Assembly: GCA_963691655.1 (NCBI GenBank)
Contig: OY829329.1
Location: forward strand, 20,288,708 to 20,352,707
Source of the DNA: Toxonevra muliebris
Taxonomy: Eukaryota; Arthropoda; Insecta; Diptera; Pallopteridae
DNA: 64,000 nucleotides
Reading direction: 5' to 3'
Positions 8,851 through 18,999 of the stretch are shown here, piece after piece (the stretch's first letter is position 1; each line of letters starts with the position of its first letter). The translations under genes were made by a program, and so were the position numbers. Under the pieces are notes generated by a model. The model worked only from the letters and a program-made list of their open reading frames with translations. It had not been told where the DNA came from and ran no database searches.

Positions 8851-8911
8851 CCAATAACATAGACAATAGGACTGGTATCATTATTCAGTTACCAAGTAGA
8901 ATCAATTTAAA

Positions 8912-9435
8912 GCCCCATTTACAATGGAGCGAGAACGCGAGGCCGTGTTCGAAAGCGTTACGTCGACAAATTTTCATTCAATGTGTTTCAATGTCCGCAT
9001 ATACAATGAAGCGAGGCGAGCTCTCGTCTCGCCAGTGAATTTCGAAAATTTGAAAAAACCTCGCGAGCGAGACGCGATGTTGATACATGTAGAGCTGCCA
9101 GATGTACTACATACTGTTGAAATGAAATAAAATATAAAGTATATTAGTAATATGTGGAAAAACGGAATAATCCTTAGGGCAGCAATTACTGAATCAGTAA
9201 ATAATATTTTTTATTAAATTTTGCTGAAAATAACTTGATTTTAAAATATAAACACAATTTTTGACAATAAATGATGGAAACTCTTAATAAAGTTAACCAC
9301 ACTTTAAACAGCTGTTTCATATTAATCGCGCCTCGCTTAATTGTAAATTGAACAATGAGAATAGCGACGAGTGCTCTCGTTTCCGAAATCGACTTCGAAA
9401 CACGCCTCGCGTCCTCGCTCCATTGTAAATGGAGG
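8912..9435. mobile_element. MITE with long GC-rich TIRs
   Basis: The ends are GCCCCATTTACAATGGAGCG at 8912 and the inverse of CCTCCATTTACAATGGAGCG ending at 9435. The arms continue for about 45 bp with GAGACGCGAGGCCGTGTTCG-like sequence. The flanks share AAA at most. The 524-bp interior is AT-rich and non-coding. CG-rich arms in an AT-rich background stand out. Confidence 0.8.
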
Positions 9436-9985
9436 AAATGCTAGGAAATCAGTTCTGCTATCAGGTTTGCGTGGCCAAGTTGAAACATCGCAATCAAACC
9501 TCTAGGTACATCGCGACATCGCGTGGCTACAGGTGACTTCAGAAGTAATTTTTTAGAAATTGCTGCTGAAGCCAATGCACCATTCAAAAGCGTTTTACAA
9601 ACTAACCACATGCTAAATCTAATCAACGATTGAAGTATATAAGTTTATTACCAAAGTATGTTTGTTTGTATGTTCAGGCGCGTGTATATGTTTCAAAAGC
9701 ACATGAAACTTAAAGCAAAATATTTACTTTGGAATGTATTCCAACAATAAACTAATACAGATGTGAATATTTATTTTCCACTTGGGGAAATATGAAACCA
9801 ATTAAAATTAGTATTCGAATTTGTAGTAAATTTTCTTAGTTCTATACGCGTATGCGAAATTTCCCACAATACAAAAAACCCATGAAATAATTGCTTTATA
9901 CATAAATTGAGCAATAAATAGAAAAGGATGCGTTGCAATTAATTGCACCTTTAGGTATTGTATGTATATACCACACATATGTGTG
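9436..9985. other. AT-rich spacer, nothing recognised
   Basis: No coding, TIR or tandem structure beyond short ATGTATG runs. Confidence 0.4.
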
Positions 9986-9988
9986 CAG

Positions 9989-10462
9989 ACGAGGGGACTA
10001 ACAAAAATTCGCTAAGTATGTGATAAAAGTAACAAACTCGATATCGAATACAAATGCCTAATCGAATTGCTCGTCCTCTTTAATTTGCTTGTATATACCA
10101 AGAGGCAAGATTGACCCAACAAAATGATAACTAAAGAGGCACATGCTTGTTTTGCCCAATATTTCCTTAAAACTGAGGCTCTAATACTTTTAATAAAATC
10201 GCAGCAGATGAGGAAGGGGAAGAACATTTGAGAAGTCGAATCTTTTTTACGGAAATAATTGGTATCAAAATTGGGAAGCTCCAAAAAAAACTATTTTGAG
10301 AAATGTTTTGAATGTGGAGGAAATGAAGAAATGTATTAAAAAATAATTGAAATTATATTCGAAACGATAAAAAATAGTAAAAATTAAAATACCATATGAA
10401 ATTATTTCTTCTTTTTACAGTTTTTTCTAACCAACTTAGCGAATTTTTTTTCGTTCCTCCGT
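9989..10462 (+). mobile_element. Deletion derivative of a mariner family also present at 11,053
   Basis: The ends are ACGAGGGGACTAACAAAAAT and, inverted, ACGGAGGAACG...AAATTCGCTAAG; AATTCGCTAAG is shared by both ends. The interior at 10,130-10,200 reads Ala-Cys-Phe-Ala-Gln-Tyr-Phe-Leu-Lys. This aligns base for base with 11,581-11,650 of the neighbouring mariner (AGGCAC..TGTTTTGCCCAATATTTCCTTAAA). Most of the transposase is deleted. Confidence 0.65.
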
Positions 10463-11052
10463 ATATTCATATATACAGTATGTTCAAAAAATATTTATTC
10501 CCTCATGAATTTGACCGAATTTTTCGCATTTTAACCTAGTCAGCCTTACAGCTTAGTTTTTTTTTGCATTATTGTGGAAAATGTGCGGCTCGGCGGTGAG
10601 TTGGATGTTGAAGGAACCGCCCCAATTTTTAACAAGGAACATTTTCTTCGTAGACCGTATGAGAATTTACTAAACAGTTTTTTTCCTATCGGGTATTTTT
10701 GGAAAATAGGGTATAAAACCTTGATTTTGAGGGCAGCGTTCAAGAATAGAGGAAGAATGCCATTACAAAAATTTGTTATCTCATTATGATGAATAACTTT
10801 ACTTAAGATTAAGTATTTTTTCTTCAGCCCTTAAAGACCCCAATCTTCCGACTTCAGGAGCAGATTGGGGAAGAACAAGACTTGATAAATTCATGAGCGC
10901 TTCCAAATTACTCTAAAATTGTTGGAAAATTTGAGGACTCAAACAACACAATTCCGAGATAATCGCGTTTAAAATTTCAAAGGTAGCGCATTATAAATTA
11001 AGTTGTAGTGCTCCGATCTTAATGAAATTTTGAGGAAATATTCTTAAAAGTA

Positions 11053-11830
11053 CGAGGGGCTAACAAAATTTCGGTTAGTTGGCAACACTGAATAAATTTT
11101 TGACAAATCAAAAAAATACTGATAATTTGGCATAACATTGCGATATTTCATTTTAAGATTCACTGCAAACAGTCGGCATGGAGACGAGTAAACGAAAAGC
11201 TACTAAGAAAGAGTAGTTAGAAATTCCACCGTAACCACAGCAAGCGGTTTAGTTTGCCATTCTTAACGAATTTCGGCGTAACCTCAAGCCTGTGGAAATA
11301 TAAAATAGAGAGTATGCATCATCGCTTGTGACCGTCTTGAAATGGTTTCAGAGATTCCATACTGGACATTTTTCTATAGAGGGCGAATCTCGTGAAGTTC
11401 AACTGATAACGTAAGTGTGGCTCTGGTTAAGCTCAAAATTGACGAAGATCCAAGATCAACCTAAGAAATGATTGCTAAGGAACTGGGTCTTGGTTATATC
11501 GCGAATATTTAGGGATCATTTTGGATACGCGAAGAAATCAGCATGATGGGTTCCTCAAATTTTAATTGATGCTCAAATAGAGGCACGCGCGAGTTATGTC
11601 CAATATTTTCCTTAAAAATTTAAAAATGGAGAGTCCAACACCTTTAGTAAAATTGTAACAGGTCTTCACCGAAACTAAGCAACAGTCTATGGTATAGAGC
11701 CCAGAAAATGCTAATCCGCCCATTACAGCCGAGCAGCAGAAGTCAGCGTGAAAAGTAATGATGTCAATTTATTTCACCAGAATAAAAATGTAAGCGTAAT
11801 TCCTCTGAAAAGTGAACAGACAGTAAGTAC
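11053..11830 (+). pseudogene. mariner transposase, heavily decayed
   Basis: TA followed by CGAGGGGCTAACAAAATTTC marks the 5' end. Downstream readings in shifting frames include Glu-Asp-Pro-Arg-Ser-Thr then Glu-Met-Ile-Ala-Lys-Glu-Leu-Gly (HTH), Trp-Val-Pro-Gln-Ile-Leu-Ile-Asp-Ala-Gln and Glu-Thr-Lys-Gln-Gln-Ser-Met-Val, the last after the family's Thr-Gly-Asp-Glu block. The sequence fades after about 11,750 and the 3' TIR is missing. Confidence 0.65.
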
Positions 11831-12224
11831 AAAATGGTATACTAAAATCTGCTTACCACAAGTTTTCGAAAACTTTTTGGGAAACCAGGGAAAAGATGAA
11901 ATGAGAGATGAGATAAATAAATAAATAAACTTCATTGTACTAGCAATAATTCTTGTTATATTATTGTATGACTTAACTGTTTAACTTTATATAGTTTGTT
12001 AATTTATTTTTTTTAAATTTATAGTTTTAATGACAATAAATTTTCTCGATTAAGGCCGGAACAGAAGAGAACGAAAAGAAAACTTCAAAATAATATGCAT
12101 GTAAATAGTGTTGCCAATCGATATCGAATTATTAATATCGGAAAATCCCAGATTGGTGTAGTTAGAAATGTAACTCGCTCTCATAAATTGAAGAAATTCA
12201 TCTAGCTTCATATTCCCCATACCA

Positions 12225-12297
12225 TCGTCACTGTGGTCTAGTGGAAGAGTGCCAGACTCTTGCCTGTAGAGGCCTGAGTTCGATTCTCGTTTTGGGT
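12225..12297 (+). ncRNA. tRNA-derived SINE head (Pol III A and B boxes)
   Basis: TGGTCTAGTGG (12,234-12,244) fits an A box and GAGTTCGATTC (12,276-12,286) fits a B box, about 32 bp apart as in tRNA genes. The T arm pairs (TGAG/CTCG), but the acceptor ends do not pair and the anticodon loop lacks the invariant U33. It is therefore not a working tRNA; a tRNA-derived SINE promoter is the best reading. A TTTCTTTCTTTC run follows. Confidence 0.55.
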
Positions 12298-12782
12298 ATG
12301 TTTCTTATTTATCTTTCTCTCTTTCTTTCTTTCTTTCATAACTTGGGCTTTGGTACAATAGATTTTATAAGTCGCAGTGTCTGACGACTCGTCCTTCCTT
12401 CAAATAATAATAATATTCCCCAGATATAGTGTCGAGTGATTCCTGGTTGTTCCAGAAAATGAAAAAAAAGAAGAAAATTGAGAGGAAAGTTCTTCGGTAA
12501 TAATGAGGAGATAATAACTCAAAAAAAAGAAAGAACAATCCGATTTTAAGGACTATTCGAAGTAGATCTACTGGCAACCGGAGAAAACGTGCATATTCAG
12601 GAACAAGTCGTCTTTTTTTCCTGGGGTGTGAACAATTTTTGAACATACTGTACATATAAACAGAAATTTGTGTTATTGACCGATATTACAAAATTATAAA
12701 ACGATAAATAAAACTGATTAATGAAGGGAGTTGTTTAATCTGACCTTGCAAATTTGCTTCTATGGAAAATTCATAGTAAGAG

Positions 12783-13375
12783 TAGGGTAGCCAGATTTTT
12801 GAACAGCGAAATCAGTACATTAGACGCTGGAAAGCAGTGAAATTCAGTACAAATCTTTAGTTTTTATTCTTTTATTACCTAGTAATTTCAATGTAATACA
12901 GTGAAATAAACGTAATGAAATTTTTTCTCCGATTTTATATGTTCATTTTCTATTATTTTTTCTTCGTCAGTAGACAATGTTGATTACGTATCAATCTCCA
13001 TATTAAGAGGGTTATGAGACCGGAGGACAATAATCAAATTCAACTAATAACAAACTCCTTTCACCTGTTTAAACACATACGTTAACCGACTTTTCTTCAA
13101 GCAAATATTGCTTTTCTCCACTTGGTAGCAGCAACGTATGTATTTTATTTTGTGAACAATCAGAAAAAGAAACAAACAAGGTGAAACTGTCTGCAAAAAC
13201 GATTTTAAGACCATTAAGGTTAAGCACAAAAATTCGAAAGTTATTGATTTGAAAAAATCAGTACAAAATACAAAAATTAGTACATTTGCGTACTGATTTC
13301 AAAATTTCCAAATATCAGTACTTAAAAAAAAAATCAGGACATGTACTGATCGCATCAGTACGTCTGGCTACCCTA
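12783..13375. mobile_element. MITE with TAGGGTAGCCAGA ends and CAGTAC subterminal repeats
   Basis: TAGGGTAGCCAGA at 12,783 and its inverse ending at 13,375. The words CAGTACA / TCAGTAC / GTACTGAT occur about ten times within 130 bp of the two ends, a subterminal-repeat architecture seen in hAT-like elements. No coding. A clear target duplication is not visible. Confidence 0.7.
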
Positions 13376-13403
13376 AGTAAAAGTAAAAGCTTAACTTAGG
13401 GTA

Positions 13404-13797
13404 TAGGGTAGCCCATTTAAAGTGGAAGCATCGCGCAACCCTATAACTTTTGACAGCGCTGTCAGATCGACTAATGACATACCGCGTTGGAAGCGTCAAT
13501 CGAAGAAAATTTATACCATGGAACAGTATCCCGAAAGAACGCCCTGAAATTGTTCAGTTGTACATTGGAAATAATTTCTCAATTTTCCTGTAGAGAATTT
13601 ATTTTGATGTTTTGAAGCCGATTGCTCATGAAAATAGTATGAAGCACTTTGCGCGATATCATTTTCTAAAAAGTACTTATCTGGAACAAATCTCTATGAA
13701 CTAAAATAAATGATTATCCCATTGAACAACAGAAAAATTGTTTTTTTAATGTTTTTTTTCCAGAAACAAATGCTTGCCTTTTAAATGGCCTACCCTG
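13404..13797 (+). mobile_element. Deleted Tc1/mariner element, TA-flanked
   Basis: (T/C)AGGGTAG(C/G)CCATTTAAA at both ends, inverted, with TA at 13,402-13,403 and 13,798-13,799. The interior keeps an ATG at 13,518 and a broken N-terminal reading (Pro-Glu-Ile-Val-Gln-Leu-Tyr-Ile) like mariner HTH starts. At 394 bp most of the transposase is gone. Confidence 0.75.
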
Positions 13798-13799
13798 TA

Positions 13800-14700
13800 T
13801 AAACAAACTTTAATACGTACATTGGAATTGTGAACAACATTTGAAGACCAGTTCAATGGAAACTGTTGCTGCTGCCATGTGCAACAACATCAACAGAAAA
13901 TAATGCGAACCGAAAAGAAACAAATAAAAATTGTGCACCAATTTAAAGCAAACAAATTCATTTCTGTTCATTTCTCTTTTACAATTATTTGAGCACGTCA
14001 CAGCGTCATTTGACCTAATCAAGAAAGTTAGTACATAGTTTTTTTTTTTTGCAGTAATTGAACCCAAAGTTTGTGAATTCTCTTCTGCATACGTAGTAAA
14101 ATATTTATTTGCGATGTACTCTATTTCTCTATGCAATTAACTCCATGGCATCCGTCGCTATTCATTTATTTTATTCAATGGAAAATTTAGTCGACAAATG
14201 GCGGCAGGCAACTAAATGTGAGGAGGACTGATTCTCCGCGAATTGGATGGAAATTCGTTGGTGACAACAATGTCAACATTTGATTGTTAGTCCAATTTTA
14301 TGAAGTATGAGCCAAATGGCAAATGGGTTCTAATTTCTAATTGGTGAACAATTTGTTATGTTGTTTACTTTATTTGGACCTCAAATTTTCACAAAGAGGG
14401 CAAGCCTGTTTTATTGCAGGAATTTACGTCACAAATACGCATATAAACAAATTTGAATAATTTACAAAGTAATCCTTAAGTTATTTGTGCAATTCCACAA
14501 AAAGTAATTTTAATAATAATGTTAAGCTTTTCAAATTCCTTTTAGATATTTTCCATTGAACAATTTGCTTATTCTACATTTCAATGAAAAAGTGCGTAAA
14601 TTTCGTAATTGTATGTATGTAAATATGTAGGTAGTTTGTTAGTTACACTTATGTGAAGTATAATAGCAGTGCTAGTTCATATAATTTTTCGTAATGTAAG
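13800..14700. other. AT-rich spacer, no gene recognised
   Basis: A long minus-strand frame at 13,810-14,136 looks like chance. At 14,704-14,745 a TTACGAGGGCAGTTTGATAAG word resembles a mariner terminal repeat without a partner. Confidence 0.35.
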
Positions 14701-14828
14701 CCTAGTTACGAGGGCAGTTTGATAAGTCAGTGACTGACTTTGTGAATAAAAGATATTTTTTTTACTCTCGCCACTTCTTTGGATACTTGTTGTCAGCAGA
14801 TTGCTTTTAGCCCTCGAAGAAACTAGCT

Positions 14829-15665
14829 GCAGTGATTTCCTATGCAGACGACATAGCTATTGCTTTATCGGGCAAATTCCCGAGCACACTAGGAGATGTT
14901 ATGAAATCTGCTCTTAACATTCTCACCAAATGGGCAGCGTATTTCAGGCGGAGTTCATGGCAATCAAAGAAGTCACGTACAGGCTAAGGTATAACGTGAT
15001 ATCAAAAAAGGACCGATAGCTGCCTGACTATCGGTCCTTTTGAATCTGTCTACCTTACTTCTAAAGTTTCTTTTAACTGTAGAGCGTCTGTTAATGAGAT
15101 GTCCGATCAGTTCAATCTGCATTTGATTTGCTTGTCGGGGCATATAGGTATACCGGGGAACGAAACTGCTGGCGAGCTAGCTAGAAAAGGAACACTATTG
15201 CAAATCAATCCTAACAAGGAGCATATAGGCGTCCCTATGACAACGTGTAAACTAAGGCTAGGCCCGAATGCAATAAAACATACTAACGAAAGGTGGTCAC
15301 TGGAAACCACCTGCAAAACTACGAGACTTATTTGACCTAAGCTGGATAGTCGCCGGACAAACGACCTAATACATATCAACAGGCACTTTATCAGTACTGT
15401 GACTTGGGTGATTACTTGGCACTGCCCCATTAGAAAACATGCATAAGGACTGGGTCTTCCATATAGAAATCACTGCAGGAGCTGTGGCAATGAGGAAGAA
15501 CAGGAAACTATAACTCATCTACGAAAGAAACATCTGGACAATTTTGTCTTCGATGACTTTAAAGACTTGACTAATATCCTAATCAGACACCTACTTAGTT
15601 TTCTGAAAGGTACTCAATGGTTCAAATGGCCTGAATTAGAGGGATTTAGCTCCTTTTATCACTTT
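14829..15665 (+). pseudogene. Non-LTR retrotransposon: RT and RNase H remnants
   Basis: At 14,829-14,937 the frame reads Ala-Val-Ile-Ser-Tyr-Ala-Asp-Asp-Ile-Ala-Ile-Ala, the catalytic Tyr-x-Asp-Asp box of reverse transcriptase. After a deletion comes Phe-Gln-Ala-Glu-Phe-Met-Ala-Ile-Lys-Glu (RNase H second block), an unusual hairpin at 15,006-15,041 and Cys-Leu-Ser-Gly-His-Ile-Gly-Ile-Pro-Gly-Asn-Glu (RNase H last block). Next are a Cys-Arg-Ser-Cys-Gly-Asn-Glu-Glu zinc-knuckle region and a C-terminal Leu-Leu-Ser-Phe-Leu-Lys-Gly-Thr-Gln-Trp-Phe. This order fits RNase-H-bearing non-LTR groups (I/Loa/R1). Several frameshifts and missing blocks make it dead. Confidence 0.8.
15006..15041. repeat. 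Perfect 14-bp hairpin inside the RNase H remnant
   Basis: AAAAGGACCGATAG (15,006-15,019), loop CTGCCTGA, and exact inverse CTATCGGTCCTTTT (15,028-15,041). It sits where the RNase H Asp-Ser-Gln block should be, so the inverted copy replaced coding sequence. Confidence 0.9.
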
Positions 15666-15859
15666 ATCATTTTATGGGGTAGCAGTTCAAAGCTCAATTT
15701 ATGGATTTTCGCCATGGAAAAAGGAAACCTGAAATTATGGCAGATAAAAAAATTGTTATATTGTTGCATTTCAAATGCAATTCTCTATTATATTCGATGC
15801 ATTAAAAAACTGTGTTCCGACCTTGACGCAGACAACAAACGTATAATGTAAATCGATAA

Positions 15860-16172
15860 AGTTATGTAAATCGTTAGAAAAAGGGAAGTCTCAGCTACAA
15901 TTTTGCTAAACATATCAAGTCGATTTCACTCATAAGAAAAAAGTTATGCTTATAGCCCTGGCAGCTAGTGCTTAACTTTAAGTTAGTTTTAAAATTTATA
16001 TTAAGATTAAATAAATAATAATAATAACAATATACCACATTCACAGAAATCCCCCAAAATAATGAAAAATCTCAATGAAAAACGCCAAATTCGTTGAATT
16101 TATACAAAATTTATTGAATTAAAATAGTTAAAAAGAAATAAATTCAAATGAAAAATTCATTAAATTATTTTC
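15860..16172. other. AT-rich spacer
   Basis: Only AAATAAATAATAATAATAA-type runs, possibly the A-rich 3' tail of the retrotransposon upstream. Confidence 0.35.
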
Positions 16173-16763
16173 CCACTGAGCCGGAACAGTGTAGTTTCGT
16201 CTGAAACTGTGTGGAAATGCTTAATTTCGGCATATAAAAATATGTCAAACGAAATCACGGAAATGAGGTGATTTCAACGAAACGCATTCGAAATGCAACC
16301 CTAAATTTGTTCACTGAAATTACTATTGAAATGAATTTGCTGACATTTCTATACTGACATTTATAATTTGCTTTGCTTACAACTTGATTAATATAAAGAA
16401 ACGAAAATAAAAAAAATAAATTTGTAGAGTCGGCGGGAAGAGGAGCCCATAGCCGAGGTATGGCAAAAAAGGTGGAGGAGCTGCCTAAGGCTAAAAAAAA
16501 ACGGGCATATATATGAACAAATGGTAGAGAAGCTGCTGCAGCAAGGCGGCATAGCGGCTGCGGTTGAAGTAAAACAAGATACGTAATAATTAACGCTTTC
16601 TCCTATGAACTTTTATTTCGTTGCTAAATATTTATTTTATTATTTAATTAATCTTCTTAAATAAATTTATTCAATATTAGCAATAATAACCTCCTTCACA
16701 ATGTGAACGATTGCAGTTTCGTTCTAAACCATTTGCCGAAACTGCGCAATTTCGGCTCAGTGG
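16173..16763. mobile_element. MITE with CCACTGAGCCG ends and a coding-like island
   Basis: CCACTGAGCCG at 16,173 and its inverse ending at 16,763, with related AGTTTCGTCTGAAACTG arms. Inside, 16,425-16,586 is GC-richer and reads, with one frameshift, Met-Ala-Lys-Lys-Val-Glu-Glu-Leu-Pro-Lys-Ala-Lys-Lys-Lys-Arg, then Glu-Gln-Met-Val-Glu-Lys-Leu-Leu-Gln-Gln-Gly-Gly-Ile-Ala and a stop. I do not recognise this protein. Confidence 0.65.
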
Positions 16764-17441
16764 AAACATGGTATTAATCGCTCTCATCAATGGTAACGCA
16801 ATTTGGGCAAAAATAAAATGTGTTTGTTTTCTCAATGCAAGTGGCGTGGATGAACAGCGATTCCAAATAACAATTGATGCGAAGAAACACAAAAACGAAA
16901 AAAAAAATGTTGCGTCAACTTACAAATCAATGAGCACGGCAACTTACAACTTACGCCGCCATTTCTTGAGGAGTCCAAAAAGTTGTATTAATTCGCGATT
17001 TTTGCCCAATCGCCATTAAATTCTTAAAATTTAATTGAAAACGAAAAAATACATGCACTTACCTTAAAATTTTTAAAAAATTTCACCAAATTTTCACTAC
17101 TAAATAAACAATTCACTTTTAATTTTTCACTTCTTATGAATAACACCCGTCTGAACGACTATGCTCCATCACGTTTTTCTATCAAATGACTTTATAAAAA
17201 TTAATGTCAACTCTTTTCTTGACGTCTCCAACATGGCGCTCTCTGTCAAATCAAAAATCATATTGAGTGCATAACGTGTGTGTGTGTTTCACGATCTCAA
17301 TATTAACAAAAACCACTACTCTCTGCTCTCTCATTTCATAGATTGACAGTTAAGTTTAGTTTCTCTCCCGATTCTCTGCCAATGTATTGCGTAAATCATG
17401 TGAGCAAGTGAGAGTGTGAGACAAAGATAGCAATTAGTAGC

Positions 17442-17580
17442 AGTGATGCCAGATTTGGTCGATTTTTAAAAATAAAACGCAAACAAAAACTGTTGTAGTA
17501 CATTTTTCTTCATTTCATAAAATTTCTAATATCCTTATTGAACTTACAAGGTGGAACAAATCGTTCAATATGGCAACACT
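17442..17580. mobile_element. Possible 139-bp mini-MITE
   Basis: AGTGATGCCA at 17,442 and TGGCAACACT ending at 17,580 are inverted with one mismatch. It is very short and could be chance, but AGTGTTGCCA-type ends recur in the window. Confidence 0.3.
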
Positions 17581-18364
17581 AAAAACAAGTTACACAAAAA
17601 TGCTATATCTCTTACCCTCCATATAGCAATGAGAAAAGAGCGTAACTCCAAAACAAAAGCATGACATTTTACAAGAAAAATACGCCAGTAGACTCGTTCA
17701 ATGATTGATGGGATTTTCAATTAAAGTATTAGAGCGAGTGATATTCCAGAGAGTACTACTCAGTACTCTTACTATATACTTAAACGGTTTACGGAAGTGT
17801 TATTCGTTTTTGTAAGAGTAGTTCCAGTAGTAGTGCACGTATTTGCACTTTATTTTGTATGAGTGACAACAAGTCGCAACAAAGTGATGCGTGCAGATCT
17901 CTGATCGCACACACACGTAGATGGCGCTAGTATGAAAAACAGACGTTGCGATTTTTTGCCACCGTTACCCAGTTTCTAAGTCAATATCATTGGCGTCTTC
18001 GTCTACATTATCTGACCATTTTATTTTTGACGTCCTCGTTATCTGTTATTTGTAATTGATTTGAATATTCCTCGTCGCTAGTTCTTATTATATGAACAAC
18101 CCAGCATCTTCACCAGAACACCAGCGCCGCAACCTAAGTATAGTGAAATTTATAAACTTTTGTAAAACCAAATTTAAAATTAAAATTTGAAAAAATTAAA
18201 ATTTTATAGAAATAGAATATGTGAACTAAAGAATTAAAAACTGCGAATTAATGAATTAATTGTAAAAAAAAGTTGTATATGTAAAGCGAGTGTTGCTGGT
18301 CTGGCGTTTTGAATTAAGAACACTGTGGTAGCATTGAATTAGAAAACACAATGCCGAGAAAATT

Positions 18365-18485
18365 TAGCAGCACTAGCTACAAGAGGAGAACCATCTTGTT
18401 TTCCGTTTATATGTATTCTCTGACATATTGTTGAAAAGTACGATTGTGAAATACAAGCTAAATAATAAAATTTAAATAAATCAAG
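18365..18485 (+). repeat. Dispersed repeat, direct partner of 25,487-25,612
   Basis: GTAGCACT.GCTACAAG.GG.GAACCAT.TTGTTTT, TATGTAT..TTCTCTGACAT.TTG and an AATAAATAATAAA run are shared in order with 25,487-25,612. The AATAAA at the end suggests an LTR or a retroposed 3' end. Confidence 0.5.
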
Positions 18486-18559
18486 CAAATCAATAAATAA
18501 ATTCAGAGGATTGCATAATAGTGTGAAGGTTTTCCTACAACAAATAAATTTTGTAATAA

Positions 18560-18870
18560 AAGAACCACTGAAGGCCGGTGATTCTACCCCAGACCTAAAA
18601 AGAAAGGTTCGCTATAAGACAAAGGAGAAAATGAGACCATCCGCCACATCCTCTGCGAATCTCACAAACTCCGTTTTTTAGGAGACAGACTGCTTGGAGA
18701 ACTGGAGCCCTGGCGGAGATTTCGACAATAGACCCTGCTGTTAGATATTTTAAAAAGATGGGTTTTATGTGTGTAGGATTCCATAATGTATAGGTCCATT
18801 ATAATGTATCAATTTTTGGCCCCCCCCGTGAACACTCAGATTTCTGAGCACTTCCCTTTAACCTAACCTA
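18560..18870 (+). pseudogene. Non-LTR retrotransposon 3' end
   Basis: The reading Asn-Glu-Thr-Ile-Arg-His-Ile-Leu-Cys-Glu-Ser-His-Lys-Leu-Arg-Phe-Leu-Gly fits the Cys-His knuckle and following helix near the C-terminus of RNase-H-bearing non-LTR elements. An in-frame stop follows Arg-Phe-Arg-Gln. The segment ends in TTTAACCTAACCTA, a tail seen at several retroelement 3' ends in flies. Confidence 0.6.
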
Positions 18871-18999
18871 TATGTTGGCACTTTTTACATGTCGCATTGC
18901 AGCCACCCTTATTTTTTATTTACTCAGATTAGTCGGGTAGGTCGGACCAGTACACGGGCAATCCCTTTTTCTTTGAGAGACCTAATTCCTAGTCGTTTA

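Larger units (their letters stand above)
10476..12650. mobile_element. TA-flanked TIR element with nested insertions
   Basis: CAGTATGTTCAAAAA at 10,476 and its inverse ending at 12,650 are flanked by TA (10,474-10,475 and 12,651-12,652), the Tc1-type arrangement. The 2,175-bp interior includes the mariner remnant at 11,053 and a SINE head at 12,225. No transposase belonging to the outer ends is recognisable, so the ends may bracket a decayed composite rather than one element. Confidence 0.55.

Noticed and set aside
8924..9130. Plus-strand frame starting Met-Glu-Arg-Glu-Arg as a small protein
   Set aside because: It lies inside the TIR of the 8,912-9,435 MITE and is explained by the GC-rich inverted repeat.
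12225..12297. Functional tRNA gene
   Set aside because: Acceptor strands do not pair and the anticodon loop lacks U33. Only the Pol III boxes are convincing.
13810..14136. 108-codon minus-strand frame as a gene
   Set aside because: Low-complexity composition, no motif, and no upstream or downstream exon signal.
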